64,000 bases of DNA, taken from NCBI GenBank assembly GCA_028386065.3, contig JAKUCV010001040.1, positions 4,340 to 68,339 of the forward strand, given 5' to 3'. Shown here one piece after another: positions 46,537 to 58,621 of the stretch. Position 1 is the stretch's first letter. Each line of letters begins with the position of its first letter. Source of the stretch: Turnera subulata. Taxonomy: Eukaryota; Streptophyta; Magnoliopsida; Malpighiales; Passifloraceae. The position numbers and the translations under genes are program-made. Under the pieces are notes generated by a model. That model searched no databases. It worked only from the letters and a program-made list of their open reading frames with translations, and had not been told where the DNA came from.

Positions 46537-47164
46537 AGAGAAGGGTTTGATGGTTAGAGCTTTGTTCTTACTTCTGGAATCTATGAAGAGCGAAAGTTAG
46601 CGGATGGTTTTATTTTGTTTCTCGTACGTTTTCCTCTGTATACATATAGTTTGGCTTCAGTTTCCAAAATGTCCAGTGCCATGCAAATTTTTCAAGATTG
46701 AGAAAATCTTGTAGTGTTTCTGCAGGCAGGGTTGGCCAACCTCCAATTGGTAATCCTCAAGATTGGATTATCTTCCCTTTTCAATCGGTCATACCGCGGG
46801 TAATTAACATGTGGAGCAGGCAGATTCCTCTAAAAGAACTAATCATCATGCTTTCAGCTGTTAATTATGACTCATTATATGCAGCACACGGACCAAATAT
46901 TGTAGACTATCGATTTATGAGTTAGTATTTCTTCCAAATCTAGGCGAACACCCTTAAGACGGAGATGTAAAATTTAGGAAAATTATTTAGCAACACATAA
47001 ATATGTAGATGTACGTAGTTTGCAAGTTTATCGGTTGGTGTTATCACAAAACCATTTTTATATCCATTCCAATTACTTCCATCCAGATGCAGGATAACAC
47101 GATTGAAAGGAAAAGATGTGGAGAGAAAGAAAATGCGACGCGCCCATAAACTTTTCTTGCGGGT

Positions 47165-47210
47165 GAGATTTGGAATTTGAAAGGTATCAACACCATCCCC
47201 AACAATTGAA
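47165..47210 (+). pseudogene. Duplicated C-terminal fragment of the 46162 gene
   Basis: This copy still encodes the last 14 residues ending WNLKGINTIPNN and the stop codon, but nothing of the gene precedes it: the sequence upstream is the tail of copy A. It has no start and no promoter of its own. Confidence 0.85.
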
Positions 47211-47645
47211 GAGAAGGGTTTAACGATTAGCGTTTTGTTCTTACTTCTATAGAATCTATGAAGAGTGAAAGTTAGTGGATGGTTCTATTTTGATTCTGGT
47301 TTTTCCTTTCTATATATATAGTATGGCTTCAGTTATGTCCAGTGCCATGCAAATTTAATTATCAAGATTGAGAAAAATTTGCAGTGTTTCTGCAGGCACG
47401 ATTGATCAAACTCCAATTGGTAATCCTAAAGTTTGGATTATCTTCCCGTTTCAATTTGGTCATATCGCGGCTAATTAACAAGTGGGCAGATTAATCCTCC
47501 GAAAGAACTAATCATGCTTTCAGGTTGTTTATGACTAATTGTATGCAGCCGACAGACTAAATATTATACGACTACTTATGAAATAGTATTTCTTCCAAAT
47601 ATAAGCGAGCATCCATATAACGGAGATGTAAAATTTAGGAAAATT

Positions 47646-47842
47646 TAACCCCGATAGGTTAGATCAACTCGTTGGAGTTGTTCTAGGTTAAGCAAGGATC
47701 TCGAGTTCGAGTCTTGGGAACGCAACACTTTAGGGGCTAGTAGCCCCAATCTTTATGGTTCCAATCATTCCATGAGCTGAATTAGTCTGGACCCGTTGTT
47801 ATCCTTTAAAGGTGGGTTGGCCCAGGACACCGGTGCGAAAGC
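47646..47842 (+). mobile_element. SINE, tRNA-derived, with target duplication
   Basis: About 197 bp, flanked by AAAATTTAGGAAAATT (ending 47645) and AAAATTTTGGAAAATT (47843-47858). Copy A of the surrounding duplication has the empty site AAAATTTAGGAAAATT once, which confirms the insertion. Box B-like GAGTTCGAGTCTT lies at 47703-47715 and a weak box A at about 47657. The 3' half matches the truncated SINE at 32619-32750. A clear poly-A tail is absent. Confidence 0.88.
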
Positions 47843-48719
47843 AAAATTTTGGAAAATTAATTAGCAACTCATATTATGTATATGTAGTTTGCAAGTTTAT
47901 TAATTAGTTGGTGTTATCACTAAACAAATTTTTATATCCATTCCAATTACTTCCATCCAGATGCACGATAACACAATTGCAAGGAAAGCTGATGTGTAGG
48001 GAAAAAAAATCAGACACGCCCAAAAAATTTTCATATGGGTGAGATTTGAATTCAATCATAATATGTTTATCTCAATAGAAACACGTACATCCTATTATTC
48101 ACTTTAATAAATAAATAAATTCCTATTGGAAATATACTGGAATTAATTTAGGACTACACTAACCCATGCATGAGAATTTGACAATATGATAAATCCGATT
48201 TCAGAATCTACTAATTGGATTGAATTCCATTAGGATGTGATTTACTACCAAATGGGTCGACAATAATAGCAAGATTTATCCAACATATCAAATATTTTTG
48301 TGGAATTTAATCCTGCCTAACATTGCAATGGAACTGGAAACTACTAACATTTTCGGTGGAATTAACACACGACTACTACATGATTTAAATGGAGTTGTGT
48401 TGGCAATTAGGCTATTGGGCACAAGAACCAACCCCATAGGATCCCCAGATAAACAAAATTACCAACTTCAGTTCAGCCCCAACATAAAAATAAATAGAGG
48501 AAAAAATCCTACCAACACTTCCACCGGAGTTCGCCTCCCGCGTGACAAACACGTGCTCTCGTACTCTCTATCAAATGATTGATTTGATATTATTAAATTG
48601 CTAATAAATTGAATTAAATTCATTCCAATTCACAAATGAATTTGAAAATTAGACGGCAATAGAAGAAATTCACTTTTGATGTCGCGTGGGTCAAATAGTC
48701 ACCGTCACCCGCGTGGGTC

Positions 48720-48728
48720 TATATAAAA
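48720..48728 (+). promoter_or_regulatory. TATA box of the DUF1218 gene
   Basis: TATATAAAA lies 242 bp upstream of the ATG and before a pyrimidine-rich leader. It is the best-formed core promoter in the window. Confidence 0.6.
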
Positions 48729-48847
48729 AAAGGACCTCTTTTCCCGACAACCTTTCACTTCTTTCCACCCCACTGCCTGCAAAGCTCTCTCGTCTTCACT
48801 TCACACTTTTTCTCTTCTTAGTGGTAGCAGCAGCTAAACAGCAAAAA

Positions 48848-48880
48848 CACGCGCGCGCACACACACACACACACGCACAC
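48848..48880. repeat. (CG)n(CA)n microsatellite in the DUF1218 gene leader
   Basis: Four CG units run into about ten CA units within the predicted 5'-UTR. Confidence 0.9.
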
Positions 48881-48961
48881 AGAAAGAAAGAACCTCTCTT
48901 TTTATCTCTTCGCTCTCTCTTCTTCGAAGACGACGAAGAAAAGAAGAAGAGGGTTTCACTC

Positions 48962-51246
48962 ATGGGAGAAGGCAAGGGCTCCACTCTGGTGCACCTCCTT
49001 GTCGTGGTTCTCAGCCTTGTGGCTTTCGGCTTCTCCATTGCTGCCGAGAGACGCAGAAGCACTGTATGCATTTTTTTGTCCTTTCTCCTTTCCTTTTTTC
49101 TCTCTTTCTCTTTAATTCATGGCCTTTATCGCATTTCTTTGCGTTTTTTTACTTCTGGGTTTTACAATGGGTTTTATTTTTGCTTTACTTTCTGATCCTT
49201 TGATCTCTGCTCTGTCCATAACTTACTTTGCTGGTTAGGTTGAAAGGTAGGTGGGGACAGGGGATCAGGTTCTTGTATAAGATGTTTGTAAGTTTGTAAG
49301 TTGAGGTTTTCCTGTTCTGGGGTGGGGTGGAGTAGAGATCTGTGTGTTTATCAGCTAGGGGATGGATGGAGTAATGTTGGGCTTAGGTTGCAGTTTTATT
49401 ATTGGCGTGTTAAAATAGGAGTTCTTTGTGTCCAATTTTGGCTTGTTTGGGGCGCTTAGTTACCTTGCATTTTCCTGTAGGATAGGTTTAGGAATTATTG
49501 TTAGGTAGGATATACTTGAGGGTTTTAGTCATGATTCTGGTTGGTGGAAGTGAGTGAATGAGAGGGTGTTCCTTGATTTACAACTCATATTTGGAAATTC
49601 AAAGTTATAGTGAACATAGGATTGTGCTAATTAGTTGTTAGTTGAAAACTATGTCGTCCTTCTGCTTAGGTCTTCAGCATCGCATAAGGAGTACTTGTTT
49701 TGAAATGGCTGTCGTTTTAGTCATTGATCTACAACCTTACTATATAGTTTATTCCTTGGTTGAGGAAGTACACATTTTAATTGCTTTCGTATTAGCTTTA
49801 GAATCTCTTTCCAGCAAAGTGGAACAATCAGGTCCCCTAGGAACTTATTCCAATCGTGACAACTGATTCTGGTAATTCAATTCAATGATTCAATGATTCT
49901 GTCTGAAGAAAAAGAAACATAGAATTCTAGATTGTAGATGTGAATTCATATTTGTACCACATTGCTTACCTTTTGGTTTGATCCATGATTAACTTGTAAG
50001 GGAAACCAATTCAATGCAATTTCAATCCAGGGGTAAGATGCCACAGTTTACCTGAACGAACCACTGAAATAAATGTAACTCCCCACTTGGATACACTGAT
50101 GTTTCTCTTACTTTAGCGATTAAAAGAAAAGGCATCATGTCTATGATCTTACTTCATGCAGTCTTAGAAGAATAGGATTTGCATCCGACTGTTAGTAGTT
50201 GCAGCCTTAAGCATAAATAACAGATGCTTTTTGCAGGATAAAGCATCGTCTTTTTGTGCAATTAGTAATATAAATATCCTTTCCCTGTGGTCACATGATC
50301 AATTTTTTTGTATAAGTCACTCATGATTGCCCCATGGACTTCTACTTGCTATTGAACCTGGCATTCTATGTATGTTCATGATCAACTATTGTTTCTTCCA
50401 ATGGTTTTATTTCCCCTCTAAATTCAACTTCTTCTACATTGATGCAGGGCCATATCGAGGTAGATGCCCTGAACAACACATACTGTGTCTACAACTCTGA
50501 TGTGGCAACTGGTTACGGAGTGGGTGGTTTCTTATTTCTTCTTTCAAGTGAATCACTACTGATGGGAGTGACAAAGTGCATGTGCTTTGGGAGACCATTA
50601 GCCCCCGGCGCGAATCGAGCTTGGTCTATCATTTATTTTGTCTCTTCATGGTGAGAAGAACATCCCTCCTTTGTCTAGCCTCTTATCATCCATATTGAAC
50701 TATAACAGGCAGTATAGCTAGTGGTTTATGCATACTCACACACATATTCCACCTCCCTTATTGTAACAAGCTAGTTCTTATGCTCATGTAATAACTCCAG
50801 GGTCGGTTACTTGTAACCTACATTTGATATTTGTTTGTCATTTTTGGTTAAACTCCTTTTTGGTTATACCTCAAAATGAGACTAATCCTTGCTGCAAAGT
50901 GAGGTATTACATTAGTCAGTTTCTATAAACCCTTTTGCCACGAAATATTGTCCATATTTTTAACATCTTAAGACCATTCTCCTGCAGGGCAACTTTTCTG
51001 GTAGCAGAAGCATGTCTAATTGCTGGTGCAACCAAAAATGCCTACCACACCAAGTACCGGGGGATGATCTATGCTCAGAATTTCTCCTGTGAATCATTGA
51101 GGAAAGGTGTATTTATTGCCGGTGCGGTGTTCGTGGTGGCAACTATGGTTCTCAACGTATACTACTACATGCATTTCTCCAAAGCCACTTCATCCATGAA
51201 AACAAATCGCAAAAACTCTACTGTTGGGATGACTGGGCCTGTTTAG
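48962..51246 (+). CDS. DUF1218 family four-helix membrane protein
   Basis: Three exons: 48962-49063, 50448-50650, 50988-51246; predicted 187 residues. DUF1218 includes Arabidopsis MWL1/2 (lignin modification) and VCC/DEAL (vein and leaf symmetry) proteins, thought to act in the secretory pathway or plasma membrane. Helix 1 is at about 10-28 ([19 protein letters not shown]). Further segments are near [38 protein letters not shown] and [21 protein letters not shown]. Conserved cysteines typical of the family occur in YCVY, KCMCFG, EACLIAG and NFSCESL. The Ser/Thr/Lys tail is probably cytosolic. Which subgroup it belongs to is not determined. Intron 1 is 1.4 kb. Confidence 0.93.
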
Positions 51247-51487
51247 AATCACCCATGTGACTAGGTAGCTAAGTTTTGCCTCTTGTGTTGTCTTTGTGAT
51301 GGCCATGGATGTTATGTTACTATTAATTATGATGTCTTGTAATTGTGAGGAAGAAGCTATAATTTCGTTGATTAAGAACATTAGAGTCTGTTTTGAGTAA
51401 AGAACTCAGATGCTGGGGGTGTTCTGTAAGTGCCCCGGTATGTAGATTAATATTATAGGTGGGCACATAATGTATACTTTTTTCTTT

Positions 51488-52496
51488 CAATAATGCTAGA
51501 GTTAATAAGAGTTTTCTACTAAGAGAGTTTTACAAACATATGTGTCATTGTCTCATTGGATAGATTTATTAAGTATTCACATCATCTTTACTTTTGATTT
51601 ATTATTTCTAAAATTAGATTTTTTACCATAAAAATTCTTTCCGCACCTCACGATTTGAGGATCTCGTAAATTAATTTATTGCCATATTAGTATTTTCATT
51701 CATTTCCTAAGCCTATATTCCTTCTTCTCTAAAAATATTCCTTTTTTAATTTTATTTTATTATTTGATGAATTTGTTTCCACAACAGTTTTCACTTAAAT
51801 TTTCAGTAAGAACCCTAAGTTTTGCATTCTAATGCCCTAAATCCTCATATATCACAGCTCATCCCATTGATTATACAAAAAACAAAAAATTACATTCAGG
51901 ATTTGTTCTCTCCTGTGAGGCTCCAAAATTTTCAAGAATATGTTCAATCTGAAATCCTAAATCCATAGCTTATTTGCTCGTAGTATGAATTTGAAGTGAA
52001 AAAAGACAAGGAAAAAAAGCACCCACAAATTTATCCTTTTTGGAATCACCAAGAATGAAGATGAGGAATTAAGTTTTTTCTTTTTTTCAAAAAAACGAGA
52101 CAAGAAAAAAAGGAGAGAGAATAACAATGGATGGATATTCTAAAAAAAAAAAAAGAAAATAACAATGGATGGGGTTGGAAAATTGAAATTTAAAAAATTG
52201 GGGTTAATAACAAGAAGAAGATAAGGATAAGGAGGGAGTGAAATAAACACGTTGATAACAAACAAAAAAATTGGGATTAGAAGAAAAAAACTGTTATGGA
52301 AGTAAATTAATTAATTTAGAGAGGTCCTAAATCGTGGATTGGTAAAGAATTTTTATGGTAGAAAATTTAATTTTAGAAATAATAAATCAAGAATAAAGAT
52401 GATGTAGAGAGTTAATAAAACAATCCAATGAGATCTTGCCACATATATTTGTAAGACTCTCTTAGTAAAAAACTCTTAATAACTCTAGCATTATTG
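51488..52496. mobile_element. MULE-like non-autonomous DNA transposon with about 200-bp terminal inverted repeats
   Basis: The element starts CAATAATGCTAGAGTTA and ends with the exact reverse complement of CAATAATGCTAGAGTTA except one base (TAACTCTAGCATTATTG). The inverted repeat extends inward for roughly 200 bp (left to about 51690, right from about 52290) with around 15-20 percent mismatch by eye. It is flanked by a perfect 9-bp duplication, TTTTTCTTT, at 51479-51487 and 52497-52505. Long TIRs with a 9-bp duplication are the Mutator-like signature. The 600-bp interior is AT-rich and non-coding. Confidence 0.85.
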
Positions 52497-52819
52497 TTTT
52501 TCTTTTTGGAAAGGAGGATGCAAGGCATCGCCACGTTTATTGTGTCATGAATTGGACCATTCCCAAGTAGGGCCCAATTTTGCTAGTATTGCCGGCTTTT
52601 GTTGTATCCGGGATTAACTGTCGGCTTTGGCCCAATGGTAAAAAGGGAAGCCCATAGTCCAACTAGAATCTAACCTTTTCCAGCCTGAAACTTCATGATT
52701 AAGGAAATGAGAGTTTCTTTGGCACGCTCCATTGAAGGTCAAATACATCCTTAAAACACATCCAGAAAGAGCCTGTGGAGGTAGTTCAACAAGCCAAAGA
52801 TTTCCTCCAACTTTTCTCT

Positions 52820-53415
52820 TCTGTGCAGCAGAAACATGGCAATCAACAACCTCATCCCGTGGCTAATTGGGGGGCCCTTCCTTTGGGTGTCCTAAAGTTC
52901 AACACAGATGCTGCAGTGTTCAAAAACTTGGATTGTGGAGTGGAGGTCTTGGGGGAGCACTAAGGGATAGCAGTGGCCGGTGCCTGGTCGCTTTCTCGTG
53001 CAGAATAAATGGCTGCACAGACCCTCTGCTACTGGAAGCTATTGGGGATACGGGAGGCCACCTCCCAAGCCCTTTACGGGGGTACTCGTCCATTTCCATC
53101 GAAACAGATTGCCTACAAGCTGCAAACGGTTTCAACGGTGACCTTCCTGACCTGTCTATCACTGGCATGGTTATGGCGGATGTTAGGAAAACTAGCTTCT
53201 TTTTTCAATCATTTTGAATGCCACTTTAGACCAAGAACTGCTAATAGAGTAGCTAATGAGATGGCCATGGCCCATATGTGTAACTCTTGTACTACTTGGT
53301 CTACCATCCCTCCTATGCGTATTTGGCACCTTTTAGGAGAGGAGTGTACCTTGTTTTATTATTAATGAAGTTTATGGCTGCTCTTAGCCTTATCAAAAAT
53401 AAAATAAAAAAAAAG
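52820..53415 (+). pseudogene. LINE-derived RNase H-like domain, broken, with poly-A tail
   Basis: Fragments in two frames read like the RNase H domain at the 3' end of plant LINEs: GVLKFNTDAAV (first catalytic Asp), GGALRDSSGRCL, ISIETDCLQAANG and NRVANEMA. An in-frame stop near 52960 and at least one frame change separate them. After the last stop comes a short 3' region and an A-rich tract (53391-53414), the expected tail. The 5' end of the LINE is missing. It reads as a truncated, decayed insertion. Confidence 0.82.
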
Positions 53416-56400
53416 AACGAGTAGTAAAACTCTCTTCAATCCAAAAAAAAATAAGAAAAGAAAAGGTAGCTAAAAAGAGAACGGAAATACATATACCTCC
53501 ACCTATTTTGGTTTGGTGCAGGCCCTATGTTATGTGGATTCAACATATCACAAGACATTGGGCCTATATTGGGCCTTGTTAGACTATCCCGTGTAAATAA
53601 GTGATGACATATAAAAGTAACTGATGTAAGTATTTTTTGACTTTTTATACTAACTGTAAATAAGTTAGCAACTTTATTAACTCCCATTTATTTAATATTT
53701 ACCTCTTCTCTCACCAAGAATTAATATTTACCTCGCTATCATCATTAGAATTTAACGAATAAGTGTGTTTCCGAGGTTCTTAGTCGTTTAAAGCAATTTT
53801 TTTTTCTTGGCATCTTCTTACAATATTTATTTTAGCCATATCAAGAACTGTTAAGGAGTGTAGAGACTGTGTAAATGGCTCAAAGCTGCTGGAAAGGACT
53901 TCTTCTTCTTCTTCTTCTTTTTTTTTTCTTTAAACCTGACTAGAAACTGTAGTTTGTAACCATATAGAGACAGGACATGTATGTATATGCACTGTGCAGT
54001 CAAAAATTCTGTATTCTTTTGGTGATAAATGGAACAGATCAGGTATCATGATTTTCAGGACTTGCTCCACGTGATGTTTCATAGGCAGCATATGTTCAGC
54101 CGTTCAGGCAATGACTTTCTGTCACAGGTAACATGTCACCAAAAACACTACAACTATACAGAAGTGTGGGCTTATATATACAACAGCTGCATTAACACAC
54201 ACAACAGCTATGGATTGAAGCAACGTCGGTTGTGGAAGAAGGTGGGGCAGGTGATATAATGCATATCCATTTCATTAAACTAAATGAAACTTATTGTCTG
54301 GATATACTAGTTATTTGTTGACTGATTTTCCAATTCCTGCATCTAACTTTTAATTCTGTTACAAAAGCAAAATAATTAAGAGGGTATGTCCTGTAACAAA
54401 AAAATGTAAGAAATGTAGGCACAACATTTAGGAGGAGATCAAGATAGACTCCAGTAACCCACAGGTCTCAATTTGACCCAGAAATGGGGGAAAACATCAA
54501 TCCCATTCCCTATATATAGATTTTGTATATTTTTAGCGAGAAACTATGAATTAATCCAATACTACTAGTTTGTCCTCATTGTCAGGGTCGCATGATATGT
54601 AGTATGCTTAAATTTAATACAAAGAATATAATTAGCATGATGGTGTTGTGCAGGCCATAATAAATGAACTACAGAGAATTAATTGATTCTTTGGTGTAAA
54701 CAGAACTACTCAGTGTGGTTCATTGATTGAAAAAAAAAAAATGAACGATGCCTTTTACCAAAGTGTCACGTTTGTTGACCTTAGAGTTTTAATTTATCAT
54801 CTTTAAGGAGTTGGGGGAAGGAAAAGGGCAAGGGGAAAAAGGCAAAAGAAGTTAAATAAGGTCAATGAGAAAATGGCAAAGGAAATAAAGGACAGGGTAA
54901 GGGGATTAAAAGCCTTGAAGTAGGAAAATGGCAAAATTCAATAACAAGAGACACCAACAAGAGTACAAATCTCCGGCATAACCTAAAAGGTCCTCCACTT
55001 TATTGCCTGCAGAAGATCAGAATCAGATTAGCCTTTTCTTTTAATTTTTTGTTTTTCCCTCTCCTCCTCTCCCATGTAGTACCTACGAAAGAGTGTAAAA
55101 AGACTTGAAGTTGTGTCCATTTTTCTCTTTTTCTTTTTCAGTGACAGACCAAAACAAAACCCACTTTTTTTAATGCCCTATCTCGCTCTGGTCGATAAAG
55201 ACGAAACCTACAGCACCAGAGAGTTTGAACTCTGGGGAGACACTGATCATGCCCGTAATACCCCTGGATGAATTAGGGAATTACGTACCAAAGCCAAAGG
55301 AAGATAAATAAGAATGGTCTTTTCGTACCTGACTTGATTGTCTGTTTTTTTTAACCGTACCAAAACTTTAGATTGAGATTGAGATTGATTATACACAGCG
55401 CTTTGCGTCAGTTTATTGCATGGAACTGACATTTCCTTAAATCACTACGCCACAGAGAGAGTAGATGATGAGTCTCATTCTTTGTAATTTCCACAGACAG
55501 CTCTGTGTCATGTGTACAGAAAACTGTATTAGTAAACAGAGAAAGACACAAGTTCAATCAAGGTTGTTCCATCAATCTTCCATGATGATGCAACTAGGCA
55601 TTGAGATTTGAGAAGTCAAAATACTTGTTTGAAACTTGTACAAAGATTTCTATTAACGAAGTACTACATAATAGTAACTTTTTTTTGGGGGGTTCGAACA
55701 CACTACCTAATTACATTTATGGGTCGCCGGCCCTTCTTCAAAGCTAATCATTCACCGTCCATGTTTTTTTTTTTTGTCGCAAACATATGAAATTCACCGT
55801 CCATGTTGGTCCATACTAGGGTGGGCTGAAGAATTGTACAATGACCGACAAAATAATTCCAAATCGTCTAAATTTTTTGACACTAGTTATAGCTAGCTAG
55901 GGTACTTTCCATTTGATTGCTCAATTTGTTAGTATAAAATCTGTTGGATTGTGTGAAGCTTCATGGATTAAAGTTAAAGATCTCTGAAGTATATAGATTC
56001 CCAAGTCACTAATCGAAATCACTCGTGGTAAATATGGAAGCACATCTAGTGAAACCTTAAACAAAGTCTCAGCTCTTACCAAAGGAAGAAAAAAAGCATA
56101 TGAAGAAATGATAAACAAAACATTGTCTTACGGTCTCCATGACTCCCCCTCCTAAAATTGTACAAGTTCAGGATGCAGATTTCCACATTTGTTTTTGAAC
56201 AAAACATGTGATAGCTTTTTCTTTTTCTTTTTATTAACAAGTGTGTATTGAAAACCGAAATCTGAAATGTGAAAAATCATATGGAAAGAAAATACCTGAT
56301 CATTATCATGTTCTATGTTGGTTTTGAAAAGTAGTAGTATTTTTGTTAATGAAAAGCTTTATAAATAATGCAGCTGAATCACAAGGATTGTAAAACTTAC

Positions 56401-58621
56401 CTTTTAAACTGTGGTACCTAGTTAATGGGGGCTTCTAGTGATTGAAGCTGCAGCATCATCATCTTTTTTTTTTGGACTAAAACAAAACCTTTATATCTTG
56501 AACCCAGAACATTAATGTCGTTGAAATTAAGTATCACATATTAAAATTATTTATTAATAGTGTTTTACTAGATTCACACATTAGCATATAAAAAAACACA
56601 TGCATGTGGTACATATCATAAGATGACAATTGTTTATCAAAGGATCCGAACTATCACTGCTAGTTTTCTTACAGTTGTATGCATGTGTCAGCGATAGGAG
56701 ACTTAGTATAACTACAAAAATATGTTAATAGAAACTGCTCATGGTCTTCTACGTCAAAGTCCCCCAGAAGGCCAGAAGTATTTGACCCAAAAGAAGTCTT
56801 AGAATGAAATCTTAGAATACCGCCCCCAAAAAAAAAAAAGAATGAAATCTTAGAATGCCTTTATCGAAGAATTCTTAGTGATAATCGACAGAATTATACT
56901 CCGTAATTAATCAAACCCTCATTGAGTTGTCATCATCATCATCACCGAGACAAAATTCATTTAATTAAAGCTCATACTATGGGATGTGAATTCTTCCAGC
57001 ATCTTTAAATAGTATTAAATGCGCAATAATATAGGATCATCGTAGGTACATGTGATGAAAATTTCACCACCTCACTAGCTAGCTACCATGGTTTTCCTTC
57101 AAACTTCCCTCCAGGTCAAGGCAAGCATCCTTAATTGTATATTTTAATGGCGCAGACAAGGACTTCGTGTTCCAGAGGCACTTACGTCTTCGTTTCAAAA
57201 AATGGTTGTCTAACCTTTTTTTTTTTTTTTTTATGAATGGTGTACACTGCAAGCTGGGCAACTAGCCATAGCTAAGGGAAACTATCATTCACAAGATTGC
57301 ATCAAATTTGACACTAATGATGGTACGGACACTAATAATGCACTGGGACAGGATTTCTTCTTATGTATGACAGGCACGACCGTTGTCCCCAACACCGCCG
57401 CGAGATTCCCGCGGCCAGTCTCCGCCTAATCCCATGTTAAGTCAAGTGATGGCGCGTGGTTAGGAATTCTCACCTTAAACATCATAAATAGAAACAGGCG
57501 TTATGGGCCTTTCTCTCCATCTTTTGCAAGCAAAAAATGTACTAGTATTAGTAATAATAAATCAAAGAGAAGAGATGGCTGTGATTAGGTTATGTAACTA
57601 TGGACAATATTCTTGGTTGAAACCTAAACAACTTCACGGTGAGAGCGTTAAAGCATTTAAATGGACCAAAATTCTCCTATTAATTACTACTCTCTCTGTC
57701 CCTCAATATAGATCGTTTAAGGTTTTTGCACACCTATTAAGAAAAGCATTAAATAGACTAAATCTCATTAATTTTTACTACGCATTTTACTAACCTACCC
57801 TTTACACTATACCAAGATTAAAATACTTCAGGAGTACAAGTTGTTTTGGTTAAGGGTAAATTTGGAAAAATTTAATTTAATGCTCATTGAAACTCTAAAA
57901 CGACTTATATTGTGAAACAAAAAACAAAACCTAAAAGGAACCTATATTGAGGAGGACAGAGGGAGTATTATGTAGCAAGGAGTAATATTTTTCTTGTGTG
58001 GCCCGTGGCGTGATTTCCAAATTAAATTGGGATTTCTCCGGCCGACATGCATGTTTCCGACCGAAGCATAAAATCACAAGGGCAATGTAATCTGTGAAGT
58101 AGATAGCTAGATTAGTAATTAGAGGGATGAAACATGGGCAAGACAATGAAATTGTCACTTGACAGTTTTTGACAGGCTCGGTTCTGTTGCTACATGCTCA
58201 TTAATTATAATTTATAGTACTATTATGAATGAAAAAAAAACACACACACATACACAATATAGCTAGCTTCTAGTCTGCCATTTTTTTCTCATCACGTGGG
58301 CCAGTGTGGGGGGTATTGCAATTGCATGACTCATGAGGCTCCCATCTATTACCCTCCTCCCTCTCCTCTCCCCTCACTCTTCTTCCTCCCCTTCTCCTTC
58401 CCCTACTAAACTAATTAACCCTTCCCTTCTTCCTCCTCTTGCCTTCTCTTTTGATTTGCTCACACACATATGAGGAAGGTATAGGGAGTACACTTTGAGC
58501 CAGGAATACAAAACCCAAATTACCTTTTCTTGAGAAAGCATCGCTCTAGAGTAAAATTAAGGACCGGGGTTTAGTTGGGGGGTTTTGGTTTTGATAGCTT
58601 TTATGTGGGTGATCAAGCGGC
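53416..58621. other. Long intergenic region, no gene recognised
   Basis: About 5.2 kb, AT-rich, with a Stowaway-like MITE at 57690. Short frames have no recognisable domains. The last 300 bp before the CLE gene are pyrimidine-rich and likely its leader. Confidence 0.5.
57690..57965. mobile_element. Second Stowaway-like MITE
   Basis: 276 bp, starting CTCTCTCTGTCCCTC and ending GAGGACAGAGGGAG, flanked by TA on both sides. The inner ends CAATATAGATCG and CTATATTGAG continue the inverted repeat. It is not closely similar to the MITE at 21534 beyond the ends. Confidence 0.82.

Larger units (their letters stand above)
46492..48045 (+). repeat. Tandem duplication covering the 3' end of the 46162 gene
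   Basis: Copy A (46492-47164) and copy B (47165 to about 48045) align through most of their length, 673 bp apart at the start. Copy B is longer only because a SINE sits in it at 47646-47842. Both begin in the last codons of the 46162 gene (WNLKGINTIPNN and its stop) and continue into its 3' flank. Scattered substitutions and small indels show it is not recent. Confidence 0.9.
48046..48961 (+). other. Intergenic, promoter and leader of the DUF1218 gene
   Basis: A 94-codon frame at 48298-48582 has no known domain and is not called. The right end is the core promoter and leader of the DUF1218 gene. Confidence 0.5.

Noticed and set aside
48298..48582. 94-codon frame upstream of the DUF1218 gene
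   Set aside because: No homology recognised, no promoter, and composition like the spacer.
56371..56465. GCAGCATCATCA, resembling the complement of miR172, with a weak hairpin
   Set aside because: The match is 12 bases and includes a simple CAT repeat; the stem pairs only about 12 bp and lacks a proper mature/star duplex.
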